A model generated the notes under the pieces. The model saw only the letters and a program-made list of their open reading frames with translations. It was not told the DNA's origin and did no database searches. Position numbers and translations under genes: made by a program. 7,234 bases of DNA from Clostridia bacterium BRH_c25 (GTDB taxonomy: Bacteria; Bacillota_A; Clostridia; Lutisporales; Lutisporaceae), in NCBI GenBank assembly GCA_001515955.1, contig LOES01000190.1, forward strand, positions 1 through 7,234. The letters run 5' to 3'. How positions within the stretch are numbered: the stretch's first letter is position 1; every line of letters begins with the position of its first letter. Shown in pieces: positions 1 through 6,918 of the stretch.

Positions 1-361
1 TTGTAGGAGTTCCCGGTGTAAATATCCCTGCAATACCTGCATCAATCAAGCCTGGTATATCATCCTCCGGGATAACTCCTCCACCCACAACAAGTATGTC
101 CTCAGCACCTTTTTCCTTGAGAAGATTGACAACCTTCGGGAAAAGATGGTTGTGCGCTCCTGACAATATACTCATAGCTACACAATCAGCATCCTCCTGT
201 ATAGCTGTTTCAACTATCTGCTCAGGGGTCTGTCTGAGACCGGTATATATAACCTCCATACCCGCATCCCTAAGTGCCCTTGCGACAACCTTGGCACCCC
301 TGTCATGACCGTCAAGTCCGGGTTTTGCAACTACCACTCTGATAGGCCTATCCAAATTCAT
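1..361 (-). CDS. mcmA2: Methylmalonyl-CoA mutase, small (cobalamin-binding) subunit, 3' end missing
   Basis: This is the B12-binding subunit of the two-part methylmalonyl-CoA mutase; it holds adenosylcobalamin over the TIM-barrel subunit encoded just upstream. About 120 codons are visible and the frame is open to the window edge; family members have roughly 130-140 residues, so only a short tail is missing. Numbered from the ATG, the base-off cobalamin motif DxHxxG is at residues 17-22 (D17, H19, G22; H19 is the predicted lower axial cobalt ligand). A further SxL-type motif is at residues 64-66 and a GGG nucleotide-tail loop at 93-95. Start choice is uncertain. The GGGAGG ribosome site (364-369) lies only 2 nt from the ATG at 361, but 8 nt from a TTG at 355-353 in the same frame. 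The TTG start would give a protein beginning MDRPIRV, which resembles family N-termini as I remember them. The gene is 194 bp downstream of mcmA1, unusually far for two subunits of one enzyme. Confidence 0.93.
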   Translation of the reverse strand, partial: MNLDRPIRVVVAKPGLDGHDRGAKVVARALRDAGMEVIYTGLRQTPEQIVETAIQEDADCVAMSILSGAHNHLFPKVVNLLKEKGAEDILVVGGGVIPEDDIPGLIDAGIAGIFTPGTPT

Positions 362-444
362 AACCTCCCAATAATTAATATTCAAATATTTTGATTGACT
401 CATATATCATTGAATTTCTGTTCTGTATAGTCTTAAGACCATTC

Positions 445-538
445 GGTTACGGGTTTCGCGTTTCGCGTTTCGCGGTCCAAGAAAGTTCTTCGAAGAACTG
501 CCCGAATACTCGCAACTCGTAACACGTAACTCGCAACC
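445..538. repeat. Symmetric heptad-dyad element between the mutase subunit genes
   Basis: Left arm 446-473 is four 7-bp units (one GTTACGG, three GTTTCGC). Right arm 510-537, read on the minus strand, is also four 7-bp units: GTTGCGA, GTTACGT, GTTACGA, GTTGCGA. Both follow the pattern GTTnCGn. Exactly between them is the perfect 16-bp palindrome AGTTCTTCGAAGAACT (484-499). Arms and palindrome share one symmetry centre (paired positions sum to 983), so this is a single structured unit and not three chance repeats. About 5 of 7 positions per heptad can pair, so the arms would form only an imperfect stem in RNA, while the central palindrome can form a clean hairpin. No coding frame, U-tract or transposase is seen. 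I do not recognise it as a named family; a dispersed intergenic repeat (REP or MITE-like) or an mRNA-processing signal is possible. Confidence 0.8.
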
Positions 539-555
539 AGACCCTAGAGGAATAC

Positions 556-2235
556 CTAGAGAACAATAGACTGTTGATATTCTCCGAATACTTCTCTTAG
601 CACTCCGCAGATTTCGCCCAGGGTAGCATATGCTTTTACTGCATCCAAAATTAATGGCATAAGGTTATCTTCACCCTTTGCCGCCTTTCTCAGTGTCTCC
701 AGAGTGACCTTTACCTTTTCATTGTCTCTTTCCTTGCGGAGCTGGACAAGCTTCTCCGTCTGAAGCTCCCCAACCATCGGGTCAACCCTTAACAGTCCTT
801 TTGGAGACCCTTCCTTTATCTGAAATTTATTCATTCCGACTACTATTCTGTCTCCTGCTTCTATTTCCTTCTGGTACTTATACGCGCTGTCCTGTATCTC
901 TTTCTGTATGTAGCCCCTGTCTATAGCCTTTGCCGCTCCGCCCAGCTCATCTATCTTGTTTATGTATTCCTCTGCCTTCTGCTCTATCTGGTCCGTCAGG
1001 CTCTCAATATAGTAAGATCCTGCGAGAGGGTCTACTGTCTCAGTGACTCCGCTTTCATAAGCCACAATTTGCTGTGTCCTAAGAGCAATTCTTACTGAAT
1101 CCTCTGTCGGCAGAGCAAGGGCTTCATCTCTGGAATTGGTATGAAGGGACTGTGTGCCACCCAATACTGCTGCCAATGTCTGCATGGCAACTCTCACTAT
1201 ATTGTTGTCAGGCTGCTGAGCTGTCAAAGTACAACCGGCTGTTTGGGTATGGAATCTTAACATCATTGACTTTGGGCTCTTTGCCTTGAATCTATCCTTC
1301 ATAAGCTTTGCCCAGAGTCTTCTGGCAGCTCTGAACTTAGCTACCTCTTCCAATAGTTCATTATGTGAGTTAAAGAAGAAAGATAATCTGGGTCCAAATT
1401 CATCTATATCCAATCCTGCTTTTAAAGCAGCTTCAACATAAGCAATTCCATCAGCCAGTGTAAATGCTACTTCCTGTGCTGCTGTTGAGCCTGCCTCTCT
1501 GATATGATATCCGCTTATGGATATTGTGTTCCATTTAGGAACATGGGTTGAACAATATTCGAAAATATTCGTTATAAGTCTCATGGAAGGTTCTACCGGG
1601 AATATGTATGTTCCTCTTGCGATATACTCCTTGAGTATATCGTTCTGTATCGTGCCTGACAGCTGGTCCGACGAAACTCCCTGCTTTTCCGCAACCGCCA
1701 TGTACATAGCCAGAAGCACTGAGGCAGGAGCATTTATCGTCATTGATGTGCTTACCTTGTCAAGAGGAATGCCGTTAAAGAGTATCTCCATATCCTTAAG
1801 AGAATCTATCGCAACTCCAACCTTGCCTACTTCCCCTTCAGAAAGCGGATGATCCGAGTCATAGCCTATCTGTGTCGGCAGGTCAAATGCTACGCTGAGC
1901 CCTGTCTGTCCCTGCTCCAAAAGGTATTTGTATCTCTTGTTGGATTCTTCAGCAGTTGCAAAACCTGCATACTGTCTCATTGTCCAGAATTTGCCCCTGA
2001 ACATGGTAGGCTGTACACCTCTTGTATAGGGATATTCCCCGGGATATGACAAATCTTTACTATAATCAAGATTCTCAATATCTTCCGGTGTATAAGCCCT
2101 TTTTACCTTGATGCCCGATGAAGTCTCAAACTCCTTCTTCCTTTCAGGATGTTTAGCGGATACTTTTGCATTGACATTATTGTTCCATTCTTCATTAGCT
2201 TTTTTCTGCTGTTCCAGCTTTTCCTTGTCGAACAT
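556..2235 (-). CDS. mcmA1: Methylmalonyl-CoA mutase, large (catalytic TIM-barrel) subunit
   Basis: This 559-residue protein catalyses the radical carbon-skeleton rearrangement between (R)-methylmalonyl-CoA and succinyl-CoA in the cytoplasm, using adenosylcobalamin carried by the mcmA2 product. It has the N-terminal substrate-binding region and the acyl-CoA mutase barrel, but no C-terminal B12 domain, as expected for the split form. Residue numbering happens to coincide with the Propionibacterium enzyme: Tyr89 (in RQYAGF), Gln197, Arg207 (in KEYIARG) and His244 (in SGYH) are all present. Tyr89 plus Arg207 is the methylmalonyl-CoA signature; isobutyryl-CoA mutase has Phe and Gln there, and 2-hydroxyisobutyryl-CoA mutase Ile and Gln. 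The first ~45 residues are charged and probably helical, as in split large subunits. The ATG start has an excellent AGGAGGG site (2241-2247) 5 nt upstream. The stop is TAG. Two promoter candidates lie in the 225-bp spacer upstream. Confidence 0.97.
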   Translation of the reverse strand: MFDKEKLEQQKKANEEWNNNVNAKVSAKHPERKKEFETSSGIKVKRAYTPEDIENLDYSKDLSYPGEYPYTRGVQPTMFRGKFWTMRQYAGFATAEESNKRYKYLLEQGQTGLSVAFDLPTQIGYDSDHPLSEGEVGKVGVAIDSLKDMEILFNGIPLDKVSTSMTINAPASVLLAMYMAVAEKQGVSSDQLSGTIQNDILKEYIARGTYIFPVEPSMRLITNIFEYCSTHVPKWNTISISGYHIREAGSTAAQEVAFTLADGIAYVEAALKAGLDIDEFGPRLSFFFNSHNELLEEVAKFRAARRLWAKLMKDRFKAKSPKSMMLRFHTQTAGCTLTAQQPDNNIVRVAMQTLAAVLGGTQSLHTNSRDEALALPTEDSVRIALRTQQIVAYESGVTETVDPLAGSYYIESLTDQIEQKAEEYINKIDELGGAAKAIDRGYIQKEIQDSAYKYQKEIEAGDRIVVGMNKFQIKEGSPKGLLRVDPMVGELQTEKLVQLRKERDNEKVKVTLETLRKAAKGEDNLMPLILDAVKAYATLGEICGVLREVFGEYQQSIVL

Positions 2236-2298
2236 ATTTACCCTCCTTATTGATTTGAGTATAACTTAGATGAATATAATATTATTGTAAAACTGCAT

Positions 2299-2332
2299 AT
2301 TATAGACAAATTATGAAATAAAAATTTCATAA
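2299..2332 (-). promoter_or_regulatory. Proximal mcmA1 promoter candidate with inverted-repeat operator
   Basis: A perfect -10 box TATAAT lies at 2304-2299 on the minus strand. The -35 at 17-bp spacing is poor (AAATTT, 2327-2322). It is embedded in a perfect inverted repeat with 9-bp arms, TTATGAAAT and ATTTCATAA (2311-2319 and 2324-2332, 4-bp centre). A weak -35 inside an operator-like dyad is typical of an activated or repressed promoter. No U-tract follows, so it is not a terminator. Predicted transcript start is near 2292, about 57 nt before mcmA1. The binding protein is unknown; the dyad does not match the Rex, FapR or FadR consensus I know. Confidence 0.45.
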
Positions 2333-2406
2333 CACGTATAATTTTGCAAGTTTTCCTTCTTCTTTTTCTATATTACCATATTATTGGTTGAACTGTGTAC
2401 TGTTTT

Positions 2407-2435
2407 TTTATATTTTTTTTAAAAAAATTCGTTAA
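2407..2435 (-). promoter_or_regulatory. Distal mcmA1 promoter candidate overlapping Rex-like palindrome
   Basis: On the minus strand TTAACG (2435-2430, 4 of 6 to TTGACA) and TATAAA (2412-2407, 5 of 6 to TATAAT) are separated by exactly 17 bp of pure A/T tracts (AA, T7, A8). The -35 box is the inner half of the palindrome at 2429-2446, so a protein bound there would block RNA polymerase. The start site would be near 2400, giving a leader of about 165 nt to mcmA1. Confidence 0.4.
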
Positions 2436-2446
2436 CCGATTAACAA
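2421..2446 (-). terminator. Thioesterase terminator candidate; palindrome also fits a Rex operator
   Basis: Starting 15 nt after the thioesterase stop, the minus-strand RNA can form a 7-bp stem (UUGUUAA with UUAACGA, one G-U pair), a UCGG tetraloop, then A and seven U residues (2427-2421). The layout is that of an intrinsic terminator, though the stem is AU-rich and weak. The same bases, 2446-2429, read TTGTTAA-TCGG-TTAACGA, which fits 13 of the 14 fixed positions of the clostridial Rex operator TTGTTAANNNNTTAACAA. The two roles are not exclusive. Confidence 0.5.
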
Positions 2447-2460
2447 CCCATTACTACACA

Positions 2461-2865
2461 TTATACAGCATTTGCACCTTTTCTACCCGTTCTCTCCAGA
2501 AATTTTGCAAGCTCAATTATATACCTTTCATGAGTACCTTCACCTATCTTTTCCTGCTCGTCAAAGGCCTCGATCCTGAAGGTAAGCTTTTTACCCTCTA
2601 CACTTAAAAGCTCAGCTCTGGCAGATACCTTCATACCAACAGGTGTTGCAGCCATATGCTTGACATTCAGGCTGAGTCCGACCGTTGCGAAGCCTTCTCC
2701 CAGATGTGGGTCAACTGCATTAAGCGCCGCATTTTCCATAAGAGCTACCATCATAGGTGTTGCAAAAACCCTGACTTCTCCACTGCCAAATTTAGCTGCA
2801 GTATCAGCTTCCCCCACAACTCTTTCTATCTGTGCGGTCATCCCTGCCTTCAAATCAAAATCCAA
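2461..2865 (-). CDS. Hotdog-fold acyl-CoA thioesterase, FlK-like
   Basis: A 134-residue (137 from the upstream GTG) single-domain hotdog protein related to the fluoroacetyl-CoA thioesterase FlK. Numbered from the GTG, it keeps the FlK catalytic set with exact spacing: Thr39, Glu47 and His73, matching FlK Thr42, Glu50 and His76. It also has the surrounding VFATPMM, LMENA and KHMAATPVG blocks and the GTHER motif at 113-117. The lid phenylalanines of FlK (Phe33, Phe36) align to Gly30 and Glu33, so fluoroacetyl-CoA specificity is not expected; it probably hydrolyses some other short acyl-CoA. Start: the GAGGAG site (2879-2874) includes the G of the GTG at 2874, so that GTG is unusable. It lies 8 nt before the in-frame TTG at 2865-2863, which I choose. 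No clear promoter fits between it and the ftsH terminator, so read-through from ftsH may contribute. Its position before mcmA1 hints at a link to methylmalonyl- or propionyl-CoA metabolism, an inference only. Confidence 0.88.
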   Translation of the reverse strand: MDFDLKAGMTAQIERVVGEADTAAKFGSGEVRVFATPMMVALMENAALNAVDPHLGEGFATVGLSLNVKHMAATPVGMKVSARAELLSVEGKKLTFRIEAFDEQEKIGEGTHERYIIELAKFLERTGRKGANAV

Positions 2866-2903
2866 ACTGATCACTCCTCATCTCAAATATTTGTCTGATC
2901 ATT

Positions 2904-2939
2904 AAAAGAGACCTAACCTTTCATAAGGTTAGGTCTCTT
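2904..2939 (-). terminator. Intrinsic terminator of ftsH
   Basis: Perfect 15-bp inverted repeat, AAGAGACCTAACCTT (2906-2920) and its complement (2925-2939), with a 4-nt loop, beginning 3 nt after the ftsH TAG. On the minus strand the stem runs into UUUU then AAU. The U-tract is short but the stem is very stable. There is no T-run on the plus-strand side, so it serves ftsH only. Confidence 0.88.
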
Positions 2940-2942
2940 AGA

Positions 2943-4754
2943 CTATGCATTTATAAATACTTCTTCAAATTCAGCCTGATCAAGCTTTTCTCTTTCCAGA
3001 AGCGCTTGGGCTACTCCATGAAGCTTGCTTATATTTTCTTTTAATAATGTCTCCGTCTTGTGATAAGCAGTATCTATGACCTTCCTTATTTCCTTGTCAA
3101 TCATCGCTGCTACCTCTTCGCTGTAGTTCCTGGATCTTCCAAAGTCCTTGCCTATGAATACCTCGTCATGCTCTGAGCCAAAGCTCATAGGGCCAAGGGA
3201 TTCACTCATGCCATATTCGGTGATCATCTTCCTTGCAATAGCAGTAGCTCTTTCAATATCATTTCTAGCTCCTGTGCTTACGTCATCAAGCACAAGCTTT
3301 TCGGCAACTCTTCCGCCCAGCAGAGTTACTATCTGATCTTCCAGCTCTGACTTGGACATATAGTACTTATCCTGCTTCGGCAAGGAAATTGTATAACCGC
3401 CGGCTCTTCCTCTCGGAATGATGGATATCTGATGTACCGGGTCAGCATTCGGCATCAGCTTTTGTACAACAGCGTGGCCTGCTTCGTGGTAAGCCGTAAG
3501 CTTCTTATCATGCTCGCTGACAACCTTGCTCTTCTTCTCAGGTCCTGCAATTACTCTTATTGTCGCTTCATCAAGGTCTACCACTTCTATCTTTTTCTTA
3601 CCTCTTCTTGCAGCCAGAAGCGCTGCTTCATTCATTACATTTTCCAGATCTGCCGGCGTAAAGCCCGTGGTTCCCTTCGCCAGGGTCTCCAGATCCGCAT
3701 CCAGTGAAAGGGGCTTATTCTTTGCATGTATCTTCAAAATCTCTTCTCTTGCTTTAACATCAGGTATACCTACGGTAATTTGCCTGTCAAATCGTCCCGG
3801 TCTCAGAAGTGCCGGATCCAGTATGTCAGGCCTGTTTGTTGCTGCAATGATTATGATGCCTTCATTTACACTGAAGCCATCCATCTCGACAAGCAGCTGG
3901 TTCAGGGTCTGCTCTCTTTCGTCATGTCCTCCGCCAAGACCTGCGCCTCTGTGTCTGCCTACTGCATCAATTTCATCGATGAAAATTATGCATGGTGAGC
4001 TTTTCTTGGCCTGTTCAAACAGATCCCTTACTCTTGATGCACCGACACCGACAAACATTTCTACAAAATCAGAACCGCTTATAGAGAAGAAGGGCACTCC
4101 CGCTTCCCCGGCCACCGCTCTGGCAAGGTATGTCTTACCTGTTCCAGGAGGTCCGACAAGAAGTATTCCTTTTGGTATTCTTGCCCCAAGCTCAATGAAC
4201 CTTCTAGGCTGCTTCAGGAAGTCAACTATCTCCCCAAGCTCTTCCTTTTCTTCGTCTGCACCGGCCACATCGGCAAAGGTTATTTTCTTCTTGTCATCGG
4301 TATTAAGCTTGGCACGGCTTTTCCCAAAGGACATCACCCTGTTGCCCCCACCCTGGGATTGCTGTGTCAGTACGAAGAAGAATACAACGAATATTACAAT
4401 CAGCACTATAGATGGTAGTATTGAAAACCAAGCACTCGCTGCTGACTTTATTTCATATTTAACATTCAGCCTGTCGCGGTCTATATAGTCCTGTACCCGC
4501 TCATTGAATTCGCTGCTGGGAACGACTGCCTCAAAGCGTTTGGTGTTTGTCATTTTTCCGCTGACAATCGACGTCCCGTTGCTGTCCGACACCGTGACTT
4601 CCTTTATCCTTCCGCCTTCGATCTCTGTGATCAACTGGGTATAAGACAATTTTTCCTTAACAGGTTCTGCATTCTGAATTATCAGTACAAACATATATAT
4701 TATGATGATTATCAATATATAAAAGCTTATACCTCTTAAGAATCTTTTCAACAA
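2943..4754 (-). CDS. ftsH: ATP-dependent zinc metalloprotease FtsH
   Basis: Membrane-anchored AAA+ protease that degrades damaged membrane proteins and some regulators; it works as a hexamer facing the cytoplasm. The 603 residues show a first membrane helix at about 10-27 (very Ile-rich), an extracytoplasmic FtsH domain at about 28-108, and a second helix at 109-131. In the AAA+ module, Walker A GPPGTGKT is at 201-208, the pore motif FVG at 234-236, and Walker B IIFIDEID at 256-263. The second region of homology around 306-324 carries arginine fingers R318 and R321. The peptidase domain has HEAGH at 423-427 and D499 as third zinc ligand. Length is normal for Clostridia and lacks the longer C-terminal tail of E. 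coli FtsH. The start is TTG: two TTG codons in a row (4754-4752 and 4751-4749) sit 4 and 7 nt after AGGAGG (4764-4759), and either could be used. It has its own promoter candidate and a strong terminator. Confidence 0.98.
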   Translation of the reverse strand: MLKRFLRGISFYILIIIIIYMFVLIIQNAEPVKEKLSYTQLITEIEGGRIKEVTVSDSNGTSIVSGKMTNTKRFEAVVPSSEFNERVQDYIDRDRLNVKYEIKSAASAWFSILPSIVLIVIFVVFFFVLTQQSQGGGNRVMSFGKSRAKLNTDDKKKITFADVAGADEEKEELGEIVDFLKQPRRFIELGARIPKGILLVGPPGTGKTYLARAVAGEAGVPFFSISGSDFVEMFVGVGASRVRDLFEQAKKSSPCIIFIDEIDAVGRHRGAGLGGGHDEREQTLNQLLVEMDGFSVNEGIIIIAATNRPDILDPALLRPGRFDRQITVGIPDVKAREEILKIHAKNKPLSLDADLETLAKGTTGFTPADLENVMNEAALLAARRGKKKIEVVDLDEATIRVIAGPEKKSKVVSEHDKKLTAYHEAGHAVVQKLMPNADPVHQISIIPRGRAGGYTISLPKQDKYYMSKSELEDQIVTLLGGRVAEKLVLDDVSTGARNDIERATAIARKMITEYGMSESLGPMSFGSEHDEVFIGKDFGRSRNYSEEVAAMIDKEIRKVIDTAYHKTETLLKENISKLHGVAQALLEREKLDQAEFEEVFINA

Positions 4755-4817
4755 TAGCCCTCCTTTTCAAGAGATATGATACTTCAAAAATCATTATATT
4801 TTATAGGCAATAGAAAC

Positions 4818-4846
4818 ATTTTAGCATACCAACGTATAAAATACAA
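4818..4846 (-). promoter_or_regulatory. ftsH promoter candidate with extended -10
   Basis: On the minus strand TTGTAT (4846-4841) and TAAAAT (4823-4818, 5 of 6 to consensus) are 17 bp apart. The -10 is preceded by TGC, giving the extended TGn form that compensates for the moderate -35. Predicted start near 4811, about 57 nt before the ftsH TTG. It would let ftsH be made independently of tilS-hpt, from which it is separated by 149 bp. Confidence 0.5.
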
Positions 4847-4903
4847 CATTACCAATTTAATCATAAAAGGCCTGAGTAACTTGCATATCAGCAAATTCTT
4901 CTT

Positions 4904-5446
4904 TTACATTTCCGAATAGACCTCAGGCTTAAGCACACATACAAAAGGTAGGTTTCTGTATACTTCCGAATAGTCAAGTCCATAACCCACGACAAACTCA
5001 TCAGGAATCGTGAATCCAATGTATTCGATATCCACCTTCGCCATTCTCCTGTCAGGCTTGTCAAGAAGGCTGCACACCTTGACACTCTTAGGGTTCCTGG
5101 TCTTGAAGTTTTCGATGAGATAGCTCAGAGTAAGTCCTGTGTCTACAATATCTTCTACAATAAGGACATCCTTGCCTTCTATTTCCCTTTCCAAATCCTT
5201 TATGATTCTTACCACACCCGAGGACTTGGTTGTGTTGCCATAGCTTGATACTACCATAAAATCCATTGTAAGAGGCAAATCTATAGACCTTACCAAGTCA
5301 GAAAGGAACAACATACAGCCTTTCAGAATACCTACTATTAACAATTCTCTTCCTTCATACACCTCTGTCAGCTGCTTGCCAAGCTCCTTAACTCTTTTTG
5401 CTATTTCCTCTTCGCTTATTAAAATATTCTTTATATCCTTCTGCAT
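4904..5446 (-). CDS. hpt: Hypoxanthine phosphoribosyltransferase
   Basis: Purine salvage enzyme that joins hypoxanthine (and usually guanine) to PRPP, giving IMP or GMP and pyrophosphate, in the cytoplasm. The 180-residue length is standard. The PRPP-binding motif VLIVEDIVDTG is at 94-104, with the acidic pair E98-D99 and the catalytic base D102. The GILKG loop with its likely cis-peptide is at 39-43 and the flexible-loop SSYG at 67-70. The base-binding segment at 144-159 carries F151, V152 and D158, equivalent to human F186, V187 and D193. The ATG has a perfect AAGGAGG site (5460-5454) that spans the end of tilS, so the two genes are translationally coupled. No convincing terminator follows; a weak bulged stem near 4868-4892 followed by CUUUU is the best candidate. 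In B. subtilis TilS and HprT are also encoded side by side before ftsH. Confidence 0.97.
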   Translation of the reverse strand: MQKDIKNILISEEEIAKRVKELGKQLTEVYEGRELLIVGILKGCMLFLSDLVRSIDLPLTMDFMVVSSYGNTTKSSGVVRIIKDLEREIEGKDVLIVEDIVDTGLTLSYLIENFKTRNPKSVKVCSLLDKPDRRMAKVDIEYIGFTIPDEFVVGYGLDYSEVYRNLPFVCVLKPEVYSEM

Positions 5447-5450
5447 AACG

Positions 5451-6839
5451 CTACCTCCTTATGTATTTGATTACAACAGCGTCTGTAGTCTCATCAGTAA
5501 TTTTATACTTTTCGCTCAACCTGCCGCCTACAATCCAGACAATCTCTCTTCCATCGGCTATAAGCTCAAGCTCATCCCTTTCCTCCCGGGGCACCTTCTC
5601 ATCTATCAGATACTCCTTGAGTTTTTTGGTTCCTTTCATACCTATAGGTGCAAACAGATCACCAGGTTCACGGCATCTAAGGACAAGCTCCCCTTTAACC
5701 TTGGAAGGGTCAATGTATACCATTTCCTTTTGTCCCCGCAGCGCTCCGATCTCTTTTGCCTTGGTTCTTTTGATTGCTATACGGCCCTCAGCCGTTTCAA
5801 CACTATTGTCATAATCATATTTTAACTTATAATAACATTTTTTATCAGCCTTAACAATATCTTTTGACAGTACAAGCTTATCATAGGATCTGAACGCTTT
5901 AAGCTTATGAGGAAGCATTACCGCAGCCCCTGTGGTTTTTTGCGCAAGCTCCAGTACTCCTTCAAAATGTTTAAACTCAAAACCGTTCAAAGAATTTGCA
6001 AGCTTTTCTATGCACTGTCTCACTATTCTTCTCTGCAAAGCCGTGTGAACAGTCAAGAGCCCGGCAACATCCATAACGGCCCTGTCTCCATGAATTTCCG
6101 CAATAGCTTGCAGCTTTTCTGCTGCTTCAGCCTCCAGAAAATCATTCTCATCCTTTATCAACCCTGAAAACCTGCTGAGTGCCATTATAATATTGGGATT
6201 GAAATTCTTCTCAATATATGGGATAAGCTCAAGTCTGACCTTGTTTCTGTGATATATCGGCTCCAGATTTGTTTTATCCAGCCTGGGGGTCAAGCTGTTC
6301 TCCCCACAGTAATCCTCAATTCTGCGTCTTTCCATTTCGAGCAGCGGACGTATGATATTTCCCCTTACAGCCTCGATACCCTTAAGTCCGTCTATTCCGC
6401 TTCCCCGCATCAGCCGCATAAGTATTGTCTCAACATGGTCATTAAGGTTCTGTGCAACTGCTATTTTATTCCCCCCGACCTTTTCACAGACCTGGTCGAA
6501 AAGTCTGTATCTGATTTCCCTGCCTGCTTCTTCGGGAGAGAGTCCTGTCTCCTCTATATATGCAGGTACATCAAAGACCTCTATGAAGGCCGGTATACCC
6601 CACTTTCTGCATATCTCACCTACAAATTCAGCATCTGCATCCGCAGCCTTTCCCCTGAACTTATGGTTTAAATGTGCCGCATAAAGACTGAATTCATACT
6701 CACTGCCAAGCTCCTTCAATACGTGAAGCAGACATAGCGAATCAGGCCCCCCCGACACTCCGACCACTATTTTATCCCCTGGCTTCAGCATATTATATTT
6801 TTCAATTGTTCTTCTAACATCTTCAATGAGACCTGCCAT
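5451..6839 (-). CDS. tilS: tRNA(Ile)-lysidine synthetase
   Basis: Essential enzyme that adds lysine to C34 of the CAU-anticodon tRNA-Ile, using ATP, so that it reads AUA codons as isoleucine. The 462-residue protein has the full domain series. The N-terminal PP-loop ATPase carries SGGPDS at 29-34, HLNHKFRG at 56-63 and NDHVET at 133-138. The RPLLEMERRRIEDYC block is at 164-178 and the DKTN...YHRNKVR block at 188-202. A middle helical tRNA-binding region covers about 205-330. The C-terminal TilS domain, about 385-460, has the EPGDLF and GTKKLKEYL motifs. The ATG start has AAGGTG (6850-6845) 5 nt upstream. Its stop codon overlaps the hpt ribosome site and the genes are 4 bp apart. The upstream spacer is rich in short repeats that may control the operon. 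Confidence 0.97.
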   Translation of the reverse strand: MAGLIEDVRRTIEKYNMLKPGDKIVVGVSGGPDSLCLLHVLKELGSEYEFSLYAAHLNHKFRGKAADADAEFVGEICRKWGIPAFIEVFDVPAYIEETGLSPEEAGREIRYRLFDQVCEKVGGNKIAVAQNLNDHVETILMRLMRGSGIDGLKGIEAVRGNIIRPLLEMERRRIEDYCGENSLTPRLDKTNLEPIYHRNKVRLELIPYIEKNFNPNIIMALSRFSGLIKDENDFLEAEAAEKLQAIAEIHGDRAVMDVAGLLTVHTALQRRIVRQCIEKLANSLNGFEFKHFEGVLELAQKTTGAAVMLPHKLKAFRSYDKLVLSKDIVKADKKCYYKLKYDYDNSVETAEGRIAIKRTKAKEIGALRGQKEMVYIDPSKVKGELVLRCREPGDLFAPIGMKGTKKLKEYLIDEKVPREERDELELIADGREIVWIVGGRLSEKYKITDETTDAVVIKYIRR

Positions 6840-6857
6840 TAGCTCACCTTCTATATG

Positions 6858-6913
6858 TTTGCTTTTAAATCATATAATAATGCTACCATATAGTATTATT
6901 ATTTAAAAGCAAA
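6858..6913 (-). repeat. Long inverted repeat in the tilS leader
   Basis: Perfect 13-bp arms, TTTGCTTTTAAAT (6858-6870) and ATTTAAAAGCAAA (6901-6913), enclose a further nearly complementary stretch: ATAATAATGCTA against TAGTATTATTAT, with one G-U type mismatch. The left side has a 5-nt bulge (CATAT) and the loop is CCATA. In RNA read toward tilS it would form a long AT-rich hairpin ending 7 nt before the ribosome site. It has no U-tract after it, so a terminator is unlikely; a structure affecting tilS translation or mRNA stability, or a protein-binding dyad, is possible. Confidence 0.6.
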
Positions 6914-6918
6914 ACTAT

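Noticed and set aside
96..308. 70-codon plus-strand frame at the left end
   Set aside because: It lies fully opposite mcmA2, whose cobalamin motif is unmistakable.
446..537. CRISPR-like array
   Set aside because: The units are 7 bp, contiguous and inverted, with no spacers and no cas genes nearby.
1517..2049. Two plus-strand frames opposite mcmA1
   Set aside because: They are shadows of a highly conserved gene, with low-complexity Ser/Ile-rich or Cys-rich translations and no ribosome sites.
2236..2460. Cobalamin riboswitch upstream of mcmA1
   Set aside because: The enzyme is B12-dependent, so I looked, but the conserved B12-box core and multi-stem layout are absent and the region is too AT-rich.
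2885..2894. CAAATATTTG palindrome before the thioesterase, similar to TCAAATATTTTGA before mcmA2
   Set aside because: Short AT-rich palindromes of this kind are expected by chance in these spacers, and the two copies differ in geometry.
3526..4488. 320-codon plus-strand open frame opposite ftsH
   Set aside because: It is antisense to the conserved ATPase and peptidase domains of ftsH; its length follows from ftsH codon use, and it has no recognisable domain.
4798..4842. ATTTTATA and TATAAAAT inverted pair upstream of ftsH
   Set aside because: It is only 8 bp, pure A/T and 29 bp apart, and is explained by the promoter and AT-rich leader.
4868..4892. Terminator after hpt
   Set aside because: The stem is only about 5-6 bp with a bulge and the U-run is four, too weak to list as a feature, so read-through to ftsH is likely.
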